64,000 bases of DNA from NCBI GenBank assembly GCA_037349105.1, contig JAYJMM010000041.1, positions 8,802,501 through 8,866,500 of the forward strand, read 5' to 3'. A model generated the notes under the pieces. It did not search any database. It saw only the letters and a list, made by a program, of their open reading frames with translations, and was not told where the DNA came from. Shown in pieces: positions 11,167-24,035 of the stretch (its first letter is position 1; each line of letters begins with the position of its first letter). The stretch comes from Limnomonas spitsbergensis (lineage: Eukaryota > Chlorophyta > Chlorophyceae > Chlamydomonadales). The translations under genes and the position numbers were made by a program.

Positions 11167-12862
11167 TTATTGTACACGGAGGTAGCTACCTCGGGCCTTG
11201 GCAAGCGCGGGAAGACAGGTTTATCCAAAAGTAGGCCGTCAGAACGCGACGGTCGACTCAGATCAAGGACGAATCCTGCGCGCGAGTTTGGGTGGTCTTA
11301 GAGGGCTGCACTTAGGAAGGCTAAATGAGCTAACCTAAGGGCAAAGGTTGTCATCCAATCCATACACAATTCCAGTATGGTCACACAAGTTACTGGCAGT
11401 TATGCGTGAAGTCGGCGTTTACTAATAGCTATACGATTTGGCACTACACTTTGACAATACGATTAAATTGGCATGGCATTTTCTTAAATGATTTCGCCGA
11501 GCATGTACCTTCTCCGTGACAACTTCTTTCACTGGCAGTACGAAAGAGTCCAATGTCAACACCATCAATGCATTAGAAGATAAAGATACTAGACAAAATG
11601 CCAGCTTGCGGAACGCGTCCGATTCTGTCACGAAAGACTGACAATAAGACAGATACAAGACGTTAACCTAGCTTAACAATCGGAATACATGTGACCCACG
11701 CCAGTATTGGGGCGTGGGCGTGATGGACCCTGAATCTGCCAGCATGCCGCAGCTATGGCCGAAGCAGCCCCCGGCGCTGATCCACCAGCTCTACTAGTCC
11801 AAACCGCTCATCAAGTGGTACTCCCACCTCGCGACCTGAATGAGAGCAGCCTGGCTCGAGTGGCAGGCTGGGTGGTCGTCAAGGTGACAGGGCTAGGTCA
11901 GGCGGTCGCCGGTCAGCCTTGCGAGCTGAACATGCTGCTTGCGAGCATGATGGACACTTGACAGCGGCGCCGGCATGGCACGTCCTGAGCAGAAATCATT
12001 CCATAACCAGGGGAGTGGCAGCAAGAGGATATGAGGATGGGCCAGCTAGATCTGATGGCCACTCTGTCACGACGTATGACTTCTCCGTGCGTTTGACCGC
12101 ACCAACCTCTTTTCGGTTGGCAGTTATGTGTGAACATGAACAAGTGTGCTTGCCGTCTTAGCGGATCCCGAACTGGGTCCTTTACTTTTTCTTTCTTATT
12201 GCGTTTTAACGGCCTTCAATAGACTCTTAACGTTTCCAGCTATTGTTATTGAATATCACTGCAAGCTAATCGTCATCAAGTCTTACTAAGGGGAAACTGG
12301 CAGAGCAGCTAGGCCAACAACGACCCTATAAACATCAACATGTCTCCTAATACGAAGCTGGCAGAGCATCTAGGCCAACAGTCGACTATCAGCAGCAATT
12401 AGAGTTATTCCTGCCTCTTAACAAGGCATATCTCCAGCCCTACAGCTGGATATTACCACCACCCAACCATCACATCTCCACTACAAAGCCTTTCATGTGG
12501 CTCCAAGTCGACCATCTGATTTATCAGAGATATCTTCAGTCATCAGAAGTCGCCAAGCAAGCGACTATTCACAGCAGATCAACGGCCAAATTCGCCCAAG
12601 ATCGTCCTAGGAAGTCTAGAAGTACCTCAGGAGTCGAGGCTTTACGGAATCCTGTCAACAATATCGAAGAAGTCCATGTGAAGTAGTTAGAGCTATCATC
12701 TTTTATCGAGCTGATTTCATTGAGTTACAGCAGTGAATCGAGAAGCTCCTACTATAAGCTCTGTAAGAGTTTATTAGTACTTGTTTAAGAAAGAAAAAGT
12801 CCGATTAGTCTCACCTCTAATCGTCTGTAGCGGAAATCGTTCGTTTTAAGATCGATAGAAAG
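11167..12862. other. No gene recognised
   Basis: This is mixed-composition DNA without a recognisable domain. A short phrase 'CTGGCAGAGCA.CTAGGCCAACA' is repeated at about 12297 and 12357. The stretch may hold the upstream region of the ORF at 12863. Confidence 0.3.
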
Positions 12863-14205
12863 GTGAAGATGAGCGGAACATGGGTTGTAGAAGTGCCCAA
12901 AGTCGCTCCAGATAGGGAAAAGGACAGTGTTGCTAAAAACACAAGGGGTGCGCTAGCGGCAAAGGCTGCATCAATTGATGCATCTGTTGCTGGGACCTCA
13001 TCTAATCTAGTAGTCTTACCTGAGAGGCTTAGATCTAACTGGCAAAAATTGTATGAAAAGGCTGGAACCGATCAGGCATGCATGGATGCTGTCAGAATCA
13101 AGCAAGAAGCAGTGGACAAGGAAGAGGCCGAGTTGGCAAAGCTAGCATTTGATTGCAGCCAGTGCGGAGGAGTACTCAGAGATGCATGAAAAGAAAAATC
13201 TCCTGCTAGACGAAAGGAATGTAGTAGCCATCAGGGCTGCGATGGCAGCATCACCTAAAAAGGTGTCGAAGTCTGTCACGGTGGATGTTACTGCAGAAAA
13301 ATTGATAGTGCTAGTACCCAACCCAGTGTATGAGTATCTGAGAAAAGAGAATATCAAGTACTCTAATACTGGAACTCCGTCAAAGATGACAGCGGCTACG
13401 CGGCTCGCTGAACCAGTCTTTGACATTGTTAGTGAAGTTAGTTCACATGATGGGTCTACTAGTTCAGTAACAACATCAATGCGCGCCCCTGAGGTCACTG
13501 CCGCAACGCAGTCTAACATGCCTTTTGCCGTTGACGAGCCTATGGCTCGAGATGTTCCAGTACATGTGCCAGTTGCTGCTGTCGCCTCCGCCCCTCCTCC
13601 TCCCAATGTTGCGCCAGTCCAGAGTGCATTTGGAAGGAGAGAAGTACACGGTATTGAGAAGGGAGCATCATATCTGCCGCCTCCGCCATTGCCGCAAGTC
13701 CCGTCAAGGTCGGCTGGACCCGTGCACAACAACGCACATGTCTATCCACAGGCTGGACGGTACGAGGACGCAGTGCCTTGGATGCAAGGTCTGGCGTCTG
13801 GCTACGTCGGAAGAACCGGAAAGTGATGGGCCTGGGGGGAGCACGAGTGAAGAAGTCACTGACGAAGAGCCCCATACACAAGGTAATCGCTCCACATGGC
13901 ATGCTGTGTCGCAGTCATTCCATACCGCAGTGAGCAATGAAGGTGAGCAGCTCATGCAGAGCCATGCAAGTCTGCCAGAAGGTGCACAGCCTATGCAGTG
14001 CCATGTGCACTTGTCCTCTGCTTTCATGTAGCATGAGGAGACAACGAGTGAGCGTCCCATGCAAGCCCATGCAAGGCTACATGAAGGTGAACAACTCATG
14101 CAGAGTATTGCAAGCATGCCCTCCGCATCCATGTTGCATGAGGAGACCGAGGGCGGGCATGTAGAGGACCACACTAGCCACAAGTATACTCCCAGTCTCT
14201 GACGC
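12863..14205 (+). pseudogene. Frame-shifted ORF with coiled-coil and repeat segments (gag-like?)
   Basis: The first frame (12863-13189, ATG) encodes a charged helical segment ending 'KEEAELAKLA'. A shift near 13150 enters the frame 13149-13826, where helical 'EEYSEMHEKKNLLLDER' continues the coiled-coil character, followed by a Pro/Val-rich linker. Near 13740 the likely frame changes again and reads 'CLGCKVWRLATSEEPESDG', then acidic sequence. In 14000-14160 two imperfect copies of 'HEGEQLMQS.AS' are separated by an in-frame TAG (14029-14031). I cannot name a family. Coiled coil, Pro-rich linker and a lone CxxC would fit a retrotransposon gag, but a decayed host gene is also possible. Confidence 0.35.
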
Positions 14206-14639
14206 ATGTGAGCCGATCAGGCCATCCAGTCCGGTGGCTGAAATAAGCCATGCGGTCATTCAGTTCCTGAGCACCTCGCCAGGTAAAGAGTCGTTGTTGT
14301 CGACCTTGGGCCAGTTTTTGGGGACGATTCCTAAAAATCCCATGGGATCCCGGCAGTCAATGTTGCCACTGCTCCTAGAGCATGTGTACTCCCCGGAGGC
14401 GGTGCCCATGCGAGAACGAATACTTCTTCGACCAAAGGTTCGAGGGTCCAGAGAGTGGATCAAGAGCTGGTAAGGCACGTTACCCGGCCTTCATCCCCGA
14501 CGGAAAGTCCCTACTAACGTCTGGTCATTTCTGACAAAGAAGGTGAAGGGAATGTTTGAAGTGGTCATGGGCAACACCACCCGCCGATGTAAGCCAGACT
14601 CATAACCGAGGTTCCTATCAGCACGACTCGCTCGGTTGG

Positions 14640-15255
14640 CAGTGTGCAAATCTCAGAAGCCGATTTTGGAACCTCCACTGACAGAATCCAGGTAAGCACT
14701 GAGCTGTTCCGAGAATCACGAGGGCCCCAGGAGGTCACCCCAGATTTAGCCACAAGGCAGCGTGGCTCACGCACACAAGGTGAGGTGTCAATCACAACTG
14801 TGGGGGGGACCCCCACAAAATCTCTGGCAACTGAGCCAAGGTTCCGGAGACGATACCCGCTCTTTGAGAGTCATTGTCCAGAGCAAAATGAGATTGTTTT
14901 AGAGATGGGCCCCCTCAACGAGGACCCCCTTTTCCGAGCTAGTTGAGTTGGAGGATCAGGCTGTGTCTGATGCACACCATTTTGTGCAGACTCGTGTGAT
15001 TGGGGAGTGGGAGATTCGGCAGATGTGGGCTGACATTGGCCAGGCCGCTAGTGACCGAGGCCAGACCATCCCATGCTCTGCCCTGCCCATGCTGACTGAC
15101 AGCTGCGAACAGCTTTCCCCATTGTGTGCCCCGACCCAAGGTGCCCGCGGCCAGCTTGACGGGCAGGCCGCCAGCCTGACCAAGACAGACCAGAGTATGA
15201 ACCTCCGGTTAAAGTTCTTTACTTGTTTTGATGGAAGCCTTGATGATCACCTCAA
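14640..15255 (+). other. Coding-like stretch ending at a splice-donor-like site
   Basis: From 14644 an open frame runs to 14946. A second open frame starting before 14945 ('PFSELVELEDQ') continues to 15255 and reads 'WEIRQMWADIGQAASDRGQ' and 'LRLKFFTCFDGSLDDHLK', directly followed by GTATGT, a plausible intron donor at 15256. It could be an exon of a decayed gene. No family is recognised. Confidence 0.25.
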
Positions 15256-15329
15256 GGTATGTGGGTTCGGTCTTGGCTGTCTTGAGGGACGCTTCGCCTT
15301 GGACTCGGTCCAATCATGAATGGACAAAA

Positions 15330-16330
15330 TGGTTCATTGCAATTTAATTTCGTGATTCCGACATGAGCTTGATGAATGCATCTATCCGGTCAGGGCGGGT
15401 CGTATGTATCGTAAAAACGTGGACAAGCCCAGCAGTGCAAGGAGATTAGGTCATGACTTGATATCAGTTACACATTGACTGTGCTCTAACCTGGTTGCTA
15501 GCAGTGCACTAATACTGGTAGGCACCAACTGTCCCTTGAGATAATCAAACGCAAACACTATGGGCTTGATGAGTCCACTTGACAGAATCACCAACTCCAA
15601 TAAATTTATGTTTCGAGATATCTTGGCCATGCTGAGGGGCCTGCCTCTAATGTTTTGAGGATGTTATATTGCAGTGCTAGCCTCCATATCTGAAGTATAA
15701 CCTGCTGTAAAGCCTAGGGCTGTGGCTCTGAAACCACCAGTGCTGTTTTTTCCATCCTCTCGCAAAACCAGTCCTCGGCAGATCTGGCTGGCTCAGCTCA
15801 GATAAGGAGGGGGGCCTGGAATACCTGGAATAAAGGACATGAAAATCAAGATGTGTGAGTAAAGAGTGGATACCTGACTTAAGGAATTCCGGCAAATGAC
15901 ACCCCAACAGACCTCAATAAACCGTGTATGGCAAGCTGATTGCAGCACTTGACGATGTAGCAACACACCAGGTCGATCGAGGCAGTTCCTAGAGAGATTA
16001 CTTCAAATTGCAGTTGGTACTGCTAGTGTGAACCAGGTTGGGACGGCGGGTCAAACCTTAGTACCCCTAAAACGTGTCGATACATCTGACCCGCCATGTA
16101 CCCGGAAGAAAAGCTCGCAGGTCTTGAACATCATCAGTGGGACCCGGACCATACAAACACATGGTGGGCATGCCCTAGGGAAGTGTAACACCCACGCAAA
16201 GCGAAATAAGACCTGGCTACTGAAGAGCACAAAATTGGCATCCCTAAAATTATTGCATTTCAGGGCCTCATTTGCTCCCATGGGGCTCACCTCTGAATAA
16301 CTCCGTTGGGCTATCGTAACGAGGTGGAAT
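15330..16330. other. No gene recognised
   Basis: About 1 kb without convincing ORF, RNA or repeat. Confidence 0.35.
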
Positions 16331-16630
16331 GAGGACCACGACATCTTCTAGACAGCTAGGCAGCTTGGACTATCCGACAGGGTTGTGGAGCACTGGGTGC
16401 AACGATATAAAGATTCCGGAGCTGTCCACGTCGCGCCAAAGTCCGGCAAGAAGAGGATCCTCAGCCCAGAGGCGGAGTCCCGGGCCTATGACCTGCTCCT
16501 GAGCAACCAGCATGGTGGCGCAAAAACAGTTGCACAGGAGCTTAGGACATTAAGCTTGGTCACCAGGCCAGTGGGGAAGAAGACTGTCATTCGAGCAGCC
16601 CGGAGGCACGCATCGGAGATTGGGAAATAA
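16331..16630 (+). pseudogene. Transposase-like helix-turn-helix fragment
   Basis: The frame reads '..AxQLGLSDRVVEHWVQRYK' and continues to 'GKKRILSPEAESRAYDLL', then 'KTVIRAARRHASEIGK' before TAA. The pattern of two HTH units joined by a 'xSGKKR' linker is like the N-terminal paired-type DNA-binding region of Tc1/mariner-type transposases. An in-frame TAG lies near 16349, upstream of the first ATG-initiated frame at 16385. No DDE catalytic domain follows. It directly precedes the 1.24-kb repeat, which may be another part of the same element. Confidence 0.4.
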
Positions 16631-16641
16631 TTGAGGGTTCT

Positions 16642-17877
16642 GCTTCCAAACGAAATGAGCTCAGATTAAAGCGGATTTCGATTCATACGACAGTACCTCA
16701 AATCGCCATAGGGTCCGCGATCCCCCCACAAATATATTTAAGTTTTCATCCCGCAGATAAAAAGTGGTTTGAAAACGGTCGCGCAACAACGAATATAATC
16801 TAGTGCCGCGCAATACGTGATGTGATGTATCATCGCGCATCCGTCATGGTACAATCATTTTAGTTTCCGTCCGCGCAACGCTTTCAACCAGTATATTAGA
16901 ACTCAGTCAAAACCCTTGTTTAGTGCTAGAAAGGATAGTAGACAGTCAGGAATACTCAGCATAGTCATCCTCCTCCTCCGCTGCCGGAGAATACCACCTT
17001 GGCCGGTTCCCAGCCGCGAGAAACGTGTGGTTGTTGGGGCCTCGAAACGTCAGCAATCATCATCACCCGACTCTGTCCCCAGGATCGAGCTTCGCTACGG
17101 GGACTACTAGTAGCGTAAGGATCACTCGATGGATGTCAAATCAAATCGTCGCGCGCTAGTGCGTGGCTTTTTTTACATCTGATGTTTTAATTCGTAGCGC
17201 GCACCCCCAAATAGCTGTTTGAGCACCTGACTGATACACCGCGCAACGGCAATTTTTAAATTAGTATCACCGCGCAACTATGTCCGCGCAGGCCAATCAT
17301 TAATTAACTTTGAGCGAAGTCTATCCCGATCTACGGTAGTTGGTACTTGCACATGATCCACGCATCCTCCACAATTGTTAGTTGTTTTTCCCGTGACTAT
17401 TTGGCCGCGCATTCCGGAGGGTCCACGGTATGCGAAATTTAGTAAATTTAATTGCTTGAACTTGTGCGTGATCATCGCCATGTTTTTCTGACCATAGCCG
17501 TATTGGGTGGGGGTCATGGGGGCGACCCTTGACATAGGCCGCGTTAGGCAACACCTTCAATGAAATACGGTCGCGAGAGAATCAACAAAACTTGGCAGTT
17601 AATATACGCCTTATACCCCAAAAACTCGCCTTCCGCAAAGGTCCAACAAGGAACGACCTTTGCAGAACTCTTCCGCATACCATATGAGCATCGTACATTT
17701 TATTCCCATCAGACAATCAGAACCTTGATGTTACTCTCCACATGCTCCTGCATGGGGCATGATGGGTTGTACGGTAGGTACTTGCTTGAGCTTCATCATT
17801 GCAGTGCACCACCCCACGCCCTCGACATCGTTTCAAACTGAAATATGGCGCGTGGACACCAAGCATTTCGGTCAAGC
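16642..17877. repeat. 1.24-kb interspersed repeat, copy 1
   Basis: Nearly the whole block recurs in the same orientation at 57760-59010, with small indels and scattered substitutions. It is marked by repeated CCGCGCAA words and AT-rich spacers. A 93-codon frame (17560-17841) is open in both copies, but most differences change the amino acid, so it does not look constrained. Its right end abuts the 3' region of the old retroelement. No terminal repeats are seen. Probably a nonautonomous or truncated transposon. Confidence 0.65.
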
Positions 17878-18330
17878 TGTGCTGCAGGACATCCACAAAA
17901 GGAAATTCACCAAAGAAAATCCACTGAAATGCGTGGTTAACCCTAGGTCCTCCCACGGTTCCGCACACACGACAAAGGCCTCTGGGCTACTCCCGATCTC
18001 TCTCTGGCCTGATCAGGGCACAAATAATTCGGTACCGTCACCAGTGTTATGCTTGGGTAAATTCAAAAAACCATCAGAAACCGTTAGAAATCCAGAATCC
18101 GTCAGAATCTACAGAATCCTCAGAAACTGTCAGCATTCACATGTTCTACCGCTTGGAAGCGTTCCAATCCAAAGGCCTCAGTCAGGCACACAGACAACCG
18201 CATACCGTCCGCTGCTCTCGCCCCAATGCACCGTTGACACCTGGCCCTAGGCCACAGGAGATGAGTGCAGTAGCAGCGGTGTCGTCTTATCCTAGTCTTG
18301 CCCCTGCTGGTTGGCCCTGCGGCAATCTCT
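17878..18330 (-). other. 3' untranslated region of the old element
   Basis: This is homologous to 27150-27900 of the young copy. Shared landmarks include 'AACCCTAGGTCC', 'CTGGCCTGATCAGGGCA' and 'GCACCGTTGACACCTGGCCC'. The CATCAGAAAC-type repeats of the young copy are reduced here to about 80 bp (18065-18140). Confidence 0.6.
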
Positions 18331-18680
18331 ACTTCAAAGAAAATTGTCATGCAAGTCTACTACTTGAATCAGCGCTGTAGCCGTCGTCACTATGTACTCC
18401 TTTGGCTCGCTGCTCTTGCTCCTACGGTACATCGGGAAAGCTTTTTACTTGAGTACTAGGCTACGTCCTGTTGGCCGTCGGCCCACTGCCTGCTGCCTAC
18501 TAGTGCCAGTCGTGCCGCCCATGGGGTGTTCCCCTAGGGCTGGCGCCGGCTCGTTCTTCCAGGTATGGCGTGGGTTCCGTCAAGTGCTCAGCGCGTACTG
18601 CCGTTCTAGGGGATTCCTATTCCCCCTTCTTGGCTGTCTATCTGCCCCTCGAGGGCCGACACCTCCTCTTCGTTGGAAGC
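18331..18680. other. Deletion-junction region of the old element
   Basis: This sequence lies between the 3' untranslated block and the gag C-terminus. It has no clear counterpart in the young element, in which about 11 kb of pol occupies this place. I recognise nothing in it. Confidence 0.35.
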
Positions 18681-20510
18681 CTAGCGCCACCGTGGTCCTT
18701 CAATGTACCGCTCGCGAGGCGACATTGGGTTCTCCCATGTCATTGGTGTAAGCAATGCTATTGAGCCCGCCCGCCAGTGGTCTTGTAACGACCCGTTCCC
18801 CCTGCCGGGTGGCAGGGTTGGTCTAAGTGTCCAACGTGCCGGCTTTCTCCCCTCGCCCATCTCATCCGCCTCTTCCTCCTCTGCCGTCTCTTCTTCCTCA
18901 TCTGTCTCGGCCTCCTCTTCCGTCTCTTCCGCCTCTGGCCTGTGATCTGCGACCACCAGGTCTCTCATTTCCAGGGCGAACCTCTCCATCAGCACCACAT
19001 GCTGCGTCAGCACAGTGATCTGCTCCTCATCGGTCATGCACAGGTAGTTGGGCACAGTCATCATGAACTCGCACAATTTGGCCCTGGTGGCCACTGGCAG
19101 CCCATCATAGAACATGTGCGAGACCGAGTGCTTTCTGCCAAAGTGGTCTGGTGCATCCCTGGAGATCTGCAGCAACTCTGCCGTGGACAGGATCCTGTGG
19201 GCGAAAGCCTCAACCGTCTCCTCCGGCTTGACTCCTGGGTCCAGGGTGGTCTTGACTCCCAGCTTGAGGCCGGTGATTGCTGCCCTTTCGTCTGAATTTG
19301 GCTTGCCCACCTCCCTTTGGACCACCTTGATCCACAGGGTGAGTAAGGATACCTCGCTGGGCGGCCCGACCGCCGGGGCACTCCACGCCTCTTGGATCCG
19401 CTCGACCTCCCTGGAGGCTTTGTCTCCTTGGGGTGCTGATCGTATGGCGACCACCAGCGGCCCCACGCAGGCTGGCTTGGCTGTCCACATGCCCACCAAG
19501 GAGCGGACCAACAGAGCCATGGCTGAGGGTGACTGGCAAGACCCTGCAATTTCTCCTGCCACCACTGCCAGGGCTGGCGGCTCGTCCGATAAAGCCAGGC
19601 GGTTGTGCGAGCCCCATGAGCTGCAGGCCTGGCAGTATTGCCTGGCTGCGACTGCCCCCGGTTGGGACATGTCCAGCACTGGCACATTGCCCTGAATGTT
19701 GGGGATCTTGGTGAACCGCGTTCCCCCAGCCAGCTGCAGGATCATCTGTTGCTGCAGCCGTATGTTTGTCTCCGCCTGTTCCTGGGTTAACCTGTCCCTT
19801 CTTTGTCTCGCAGATTCCCTGCCGGAGCCTGGGCCGCGACCCTCTGTATCCTCCGAGTCTGACATGCTGGGGTCCGAGCCAGATCCGCCGCCGCCGTTCC
19901 TGGCTGGGCCTTGCCTGCGTTGGTCCCGTTGGTCTCTGCGGTCTGCGCTCAGTTGGGACTGTCCGCCCCCAGATGGCCTCATGCTTGCCACGCTTCTGGG
20001 GCGGCTGCTGCCCTCAGAAGGCTGCATCGCTGGGCCCTGGCGCCTATCCTCTTCTGACTCCGCCTGCCTGCTGGGCTGGTAACTGCCATGCCTGCTGGGC
20101 TGCGTTCCACCCGTGTACTCCCTTGCCTCGGAAGCTGACAGGCAGTCGTCCCTGCTTTCCTGCCTTTGCTGGTAGTCTCCCCCGTTTGTACCTGCCTGGT
20201 TGATTTCCTGAACGACCCGCCTTCCTTGGCTGGGGCCTTGGCTCCTCTCCGGCCTGCCTCGTGCCTGTGCTGCTTGTCCCCGCGGGAACTCAGCAATGTG
20301 GTCCACCTGGCCTTCTTGGCCGCTGTGTTCCGTATGATCCACGAAGCGCAGCAGGTCGTGGGATTCTTGCCTGCTGGCCCTTCTTGGCACTGGGCCCTGC
20401 TGGAAGCCGGTTGTCCTGGGCTGTTCGCTGGCCGCTGGGCTGCTGGGTCTGGGTCAGCGCCCTACGTCCAGCCGCTGGTTTCGGAGGCTGGGCTCACTGC
20501 TGGCTTCCAG

Positions 20511-20636
20511 GTATTAATAAGTTTATTAGATATGAACCTTTATCCTCTTATTAAAATATTCTTCCCTGCTTATTGTCCCCTTGTCTTCTTAATTTTCACC
20601 TAATTTATGTTATATAGTCATATAACATAGAATTAG
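20511..20636. other. AT-rich 126-bp insertion with GT..AG ends on the plus strand
   Basis: The flanks 'GGCTTCCAG' and 'CTCCCATCTGG' are nearly adjacent in the young copy (about 42880), so this is an insertion. It is about 75% AT in GC-rich surroundings, begins GTATTAATAAG and ends AATTAG. Inside are short palindromes (AATAAGTTTATT; TGTTATATAGTCATATAACA). The gag frame is on the minus strand, so the intron-like ends are antisense to it. It could be a small palindromic MITE or an intron-like element. Confidence 0.5.
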
Positions 20637-22889
20637 CTCCCATCTGGCTTGGCTTGCAGCAGGTGCGGTCCCTTCCGTCTGCTCCTGCCATCGCACCTCC
20701 CTGCGGTCGTCTTGCTGCAGTCTGGATGCTTCGAACCCTTCCCACTCCTCGAGCTCCCCTTGCTCCGATTCGGGCTCTTCCTGATCCCCTGCTGTGCCGT
20801 TGCACCACCCGTCGGCGAAGGCCTTGACAGCTATGACTGCCTCAGGCCCTGCTGCTCCTCTGGACACTCTGCGCAGGGCTGCCAGCAGCGTTGCCCGGTC
20901 TTGTCCCGTGTGGGGGATGCCCATAAGGGCCTTCGTCGCCCATTCCGCCAGGTGGTGGCTTTGGAACTCCTCGATAGCCTGGGTCTGATCGCTGAGGTGG
21001 GCGAAACACCTGGAGCACACCTGCTGCCACAGCCGTGCTGCCCATTGCAGGATGTCTGCCCATCCGATTGGCTGGAGTTCTCTTGGTAGTTCCGTCGTAC
21101 CCGTCTGGCTTACGCTCCCCGCGTGTTCTTCCACTGCCGGACGCCGCTCCCATGGGATAGGCGTCCACCCCGGGTTGCTGAAGTACCCATAAAGGCTGTC
21201 AGCCTGGCCGCTGCCCTTCTTTTCCCTGCTGTTGCCTGCGGCCACGGCCTCTTGCCTCTGCCTGCCTGCGCTAGCTGGGAACCTGGACTGGGGTGTTCCT
21301 TCCACCCTGGGTCTGCCCTTCTCGGGCCCTTGGCCTGACCTGCCGACACTGGGCGGAACCTTGGACCGCATCGTGCCATACCCCGTGGATGCGGGCGCTG
21401 CCTGAACGGGTATTTGGCGCGGCTGCGCATGCTGCCTCTGTCCATACCTGGGTGCCAACCACATGGGCTCCCGGATGCTTTCCTGCTAAACAGCTTCCCC
21501 CCTGCCCCCCATTGGGTTGGGCTCTTCTTGCTCCTCACTGCTGGAGCCTGCTTCAGCCTTCTGAGGCTGGTGTGGCTCCTGCACCCGCGGCTGACCCTTC
21601 CCCGGGTTCTCAACCGCCTTCAGCGCTGCCTGCCTTGCTCCTCCCCTCTGGGTGTTGGCATCCATGAGATGCTCACATGCCCTGTCGCTGTGCTCGCACT
21701 CGAACCCGCAGAACATGCATACTCCTCCTTTGTTACGCCGCATGGCCTGACGCATGCCATTGCGGATCTCCATCGGTTGCTGACGGGCACCTGTTGCACG
21801 GTCCTCCCAGAGCCTGTCTAGATCCACATCTGCAGGCGGTACATCATGAATTGCTACCAGGCACACATTTCTGCTGCCGCTGTCGTCCTCGGGTGCTGGC
21901 ACCGGAGACCTGCTGCTCCTAGCTGCTTCCAGGTCACTGTCAGCTGCTCTGCCTGCCATTGCCAGGCTGGAACTGCTGCAGCCGTCTGGGTCGAGACTCA
22001 GGCTAGGGCTGGCTTGACCCACTGGCCCACCCGGCTCTGCTGAGCGGGAGCCCTCCTGCCTGGGCAATCTGGGCATGCACTCCTGGTGTTGCAGTGGCTG
22101 TGCCTCTTCTTTTGCCCCATGGCTGGCCTGCTCAGCCCCGTGCCCCCCGGGTAGTGCCACGTGCCATGCAACCATGGCTGCGTGCTGCAGCTGCTGCTCT
22201 TCTTTCTCCTCGCCTTGTGGCTGCAACGCCTGTAAGTTCTGATTGGCATGTTCCAAGCTATGCTTCACCCTCCTCAGCTTCCTGGTAATCCTCAGCTGCC
22301 AGGCCAACATTGGCTGCCTGGCCACCCACAGCTGCCTGGCCACTCCTTTGAGCTTCTGCCGGTACCAGTTCACCTTTTCCCTCAGCATGGGTACGGAGAT
22401 TCCCTGCTCCTCTGACCCCTCAGGATTCTCTGCTGCAACTGGCTTGGGTGAGTGTCCATTGTGTTCCCCATGGGCACTGCCCTGGTGGGTTGGGCTTGCT
22501 ACCCTTGTGCCCGGGATCACCTGCCTTGCCCCTTCAGTTGGACCCTGCACGGCCAACCCCTCCGGCAGGTTGCCTGCCTGGCCCCCCTTGAGTCCTGAGG
22601 CCTTGCCCAGGGACTGGCTAGGGCTGCCGGCAGCTGCAGGCACACATGCCTCACTCTTTGGCGCCTCCAGCTGTTTGTTGGCCTGCTGGACCGCCCCTGG
22701 GTCTGATATTGGCACCTTGGTCCCTTCAGGAGCTGCTGCAACTGGTGGTGTGATAGGCCCATCCTCTTCTGGTTGGTGCATATGCATCTGAACCGAAACC
22801 GGTGCATGCCTGTGCACGTGGTCCTCGACCTCACTTGGTCCAACTGGTTCCTCAGCCACTTGCTGGTTCAGCATCTGTTCCCACGAATG

Positions 22890-23790
22890 CAGTTGGTCCG
22901 GCTCGCAGCCACCGGCCACCCCAGGTGGCACATGGGCTGCCTCCCTCGGCAAACACCGTCTTGACGCCTGTACCTGCAGTTTGCCTGGCTCACAGCCACC
23001 GGCCACCACAGGTGTCACAGGAACTTCCTCTCTCTGCAAACACAGTCGTGACGCCTGCACCTGCAGTTGGCCTGGCTCACAGCCACCGGTCACCACAGGT
23101 GTCTCATGGGCTGCCTCCCTCGGCAAACTCCGCCGTGACGCATGCACCTGCAGTTGGCCTGGCTCACAGCCACCGGCCACCACAGGTGTCACAGGAACGT
23201 CCTCTCTCTGCAAACACAGTCGTGACGCCTGCACCTGCAGTTGGCCTGGCTCACAGCCACTGGCCACCACAGGTGTCTCATGGGCTGCCTCCCTCGGCAA
23301 ACTCCGCCGTGACGCATGCACCTGCAGTTGGCACGGCTCGTGGCCACCGGTCACCACAGGTGTCACATGAGCTGCCTCCCTCTGCAAGCACCGTCGTGAC
23401 GCCTGCACCTGCAGTTGGCCTGGCTCACAGCCACTGGCCACCACAGATGTCACAGGAACTGCCTCCCTCGGCAAGCACCGTCGTGACGCCTGCACCTGCA
23501 GTTGGCCTGGCTCACAGCCACTGGCCACCATAGGTGTCACAGGAACTGCCTCCCTCTGCAAACACAGCCGTGACGCATGCACCTGCAGTTGGCACGGCTC
23601 GTGGCCACCGGTCACCACAGGTGTCACATGAGCTGCCTCCCTCTGCTAGCACCGTCGTGACGCCTGCACCGGCAGTTTGCCTGGCTCACAGCCACTGGCC
23701 ACCACAGATGTCACAGGAACTGCCTCCCTTGGCAAGCATCGTCGTGACGCCTGCACCTGCAGTTGGCCTGGCTCGCAGTCACCGGCCGCT
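22890..23790. repeat. 87-bp coding tandem repeat in gag
   Basis: About eleven copies of an 87-bp unit encode a 29-residue module with 'CEPGQLQVQASRRCLPRE'. The period was checked at successive 'CCTGGCTC' positions (22984, 23071). Units differ mainly in a few codons (CEP/HEP, RRC/RLC, VPV/AHV). The TAG at 23646 falls within one unit. The repeat is absent from the young ORF1. Confidence 0.8.
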
Positions 23791-23809
23791 GGTTTGGGTG
23801 GACAGGCAT

Positions 23810-24035
23810 TCCCTTTCGGAACACAGTTGATCAGGTGCAGCTGCTCGCTAGCTACCGGGCTATCCTGCCTGGGTGGGCAGGCACTCTCTGCCGTAACACA
23901 GTTGATCAGGTGCAGCTGCTCTCTAGCTACCGGGCTATCCTGCCTGGGTGGGCAGGCACTCTCTGCCGTAACACAGTTGATCTGGTGCAGCTGCTTGCTA
24001 GCTACCGGGCTATCCTGCCTGGGTGGACAGGCACT
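23810..24035. repeat. 75-bp coding tandem repeat in gag
   Basis: Three copies of a 75-bp unit encode 'SACPPRQDSPVAxxQLHxINC' plus a short linker, next to the 87-bp array. Both modules are rich in Cys and Gln. Confidence 0.75.

Noticed and set aside
10439..11301. Plus-strand ORFs overlapping the recombinase remnant
   Set aside because: The minus strand carries the family-like motifs; the plus frames show none.
22802..23533. Repetitive plus-strand frame rich in His/Ser/Pro
   Set aside because: Antisense reading of the 87-bp gag repeat; openness is due to the period being a multiple of three.
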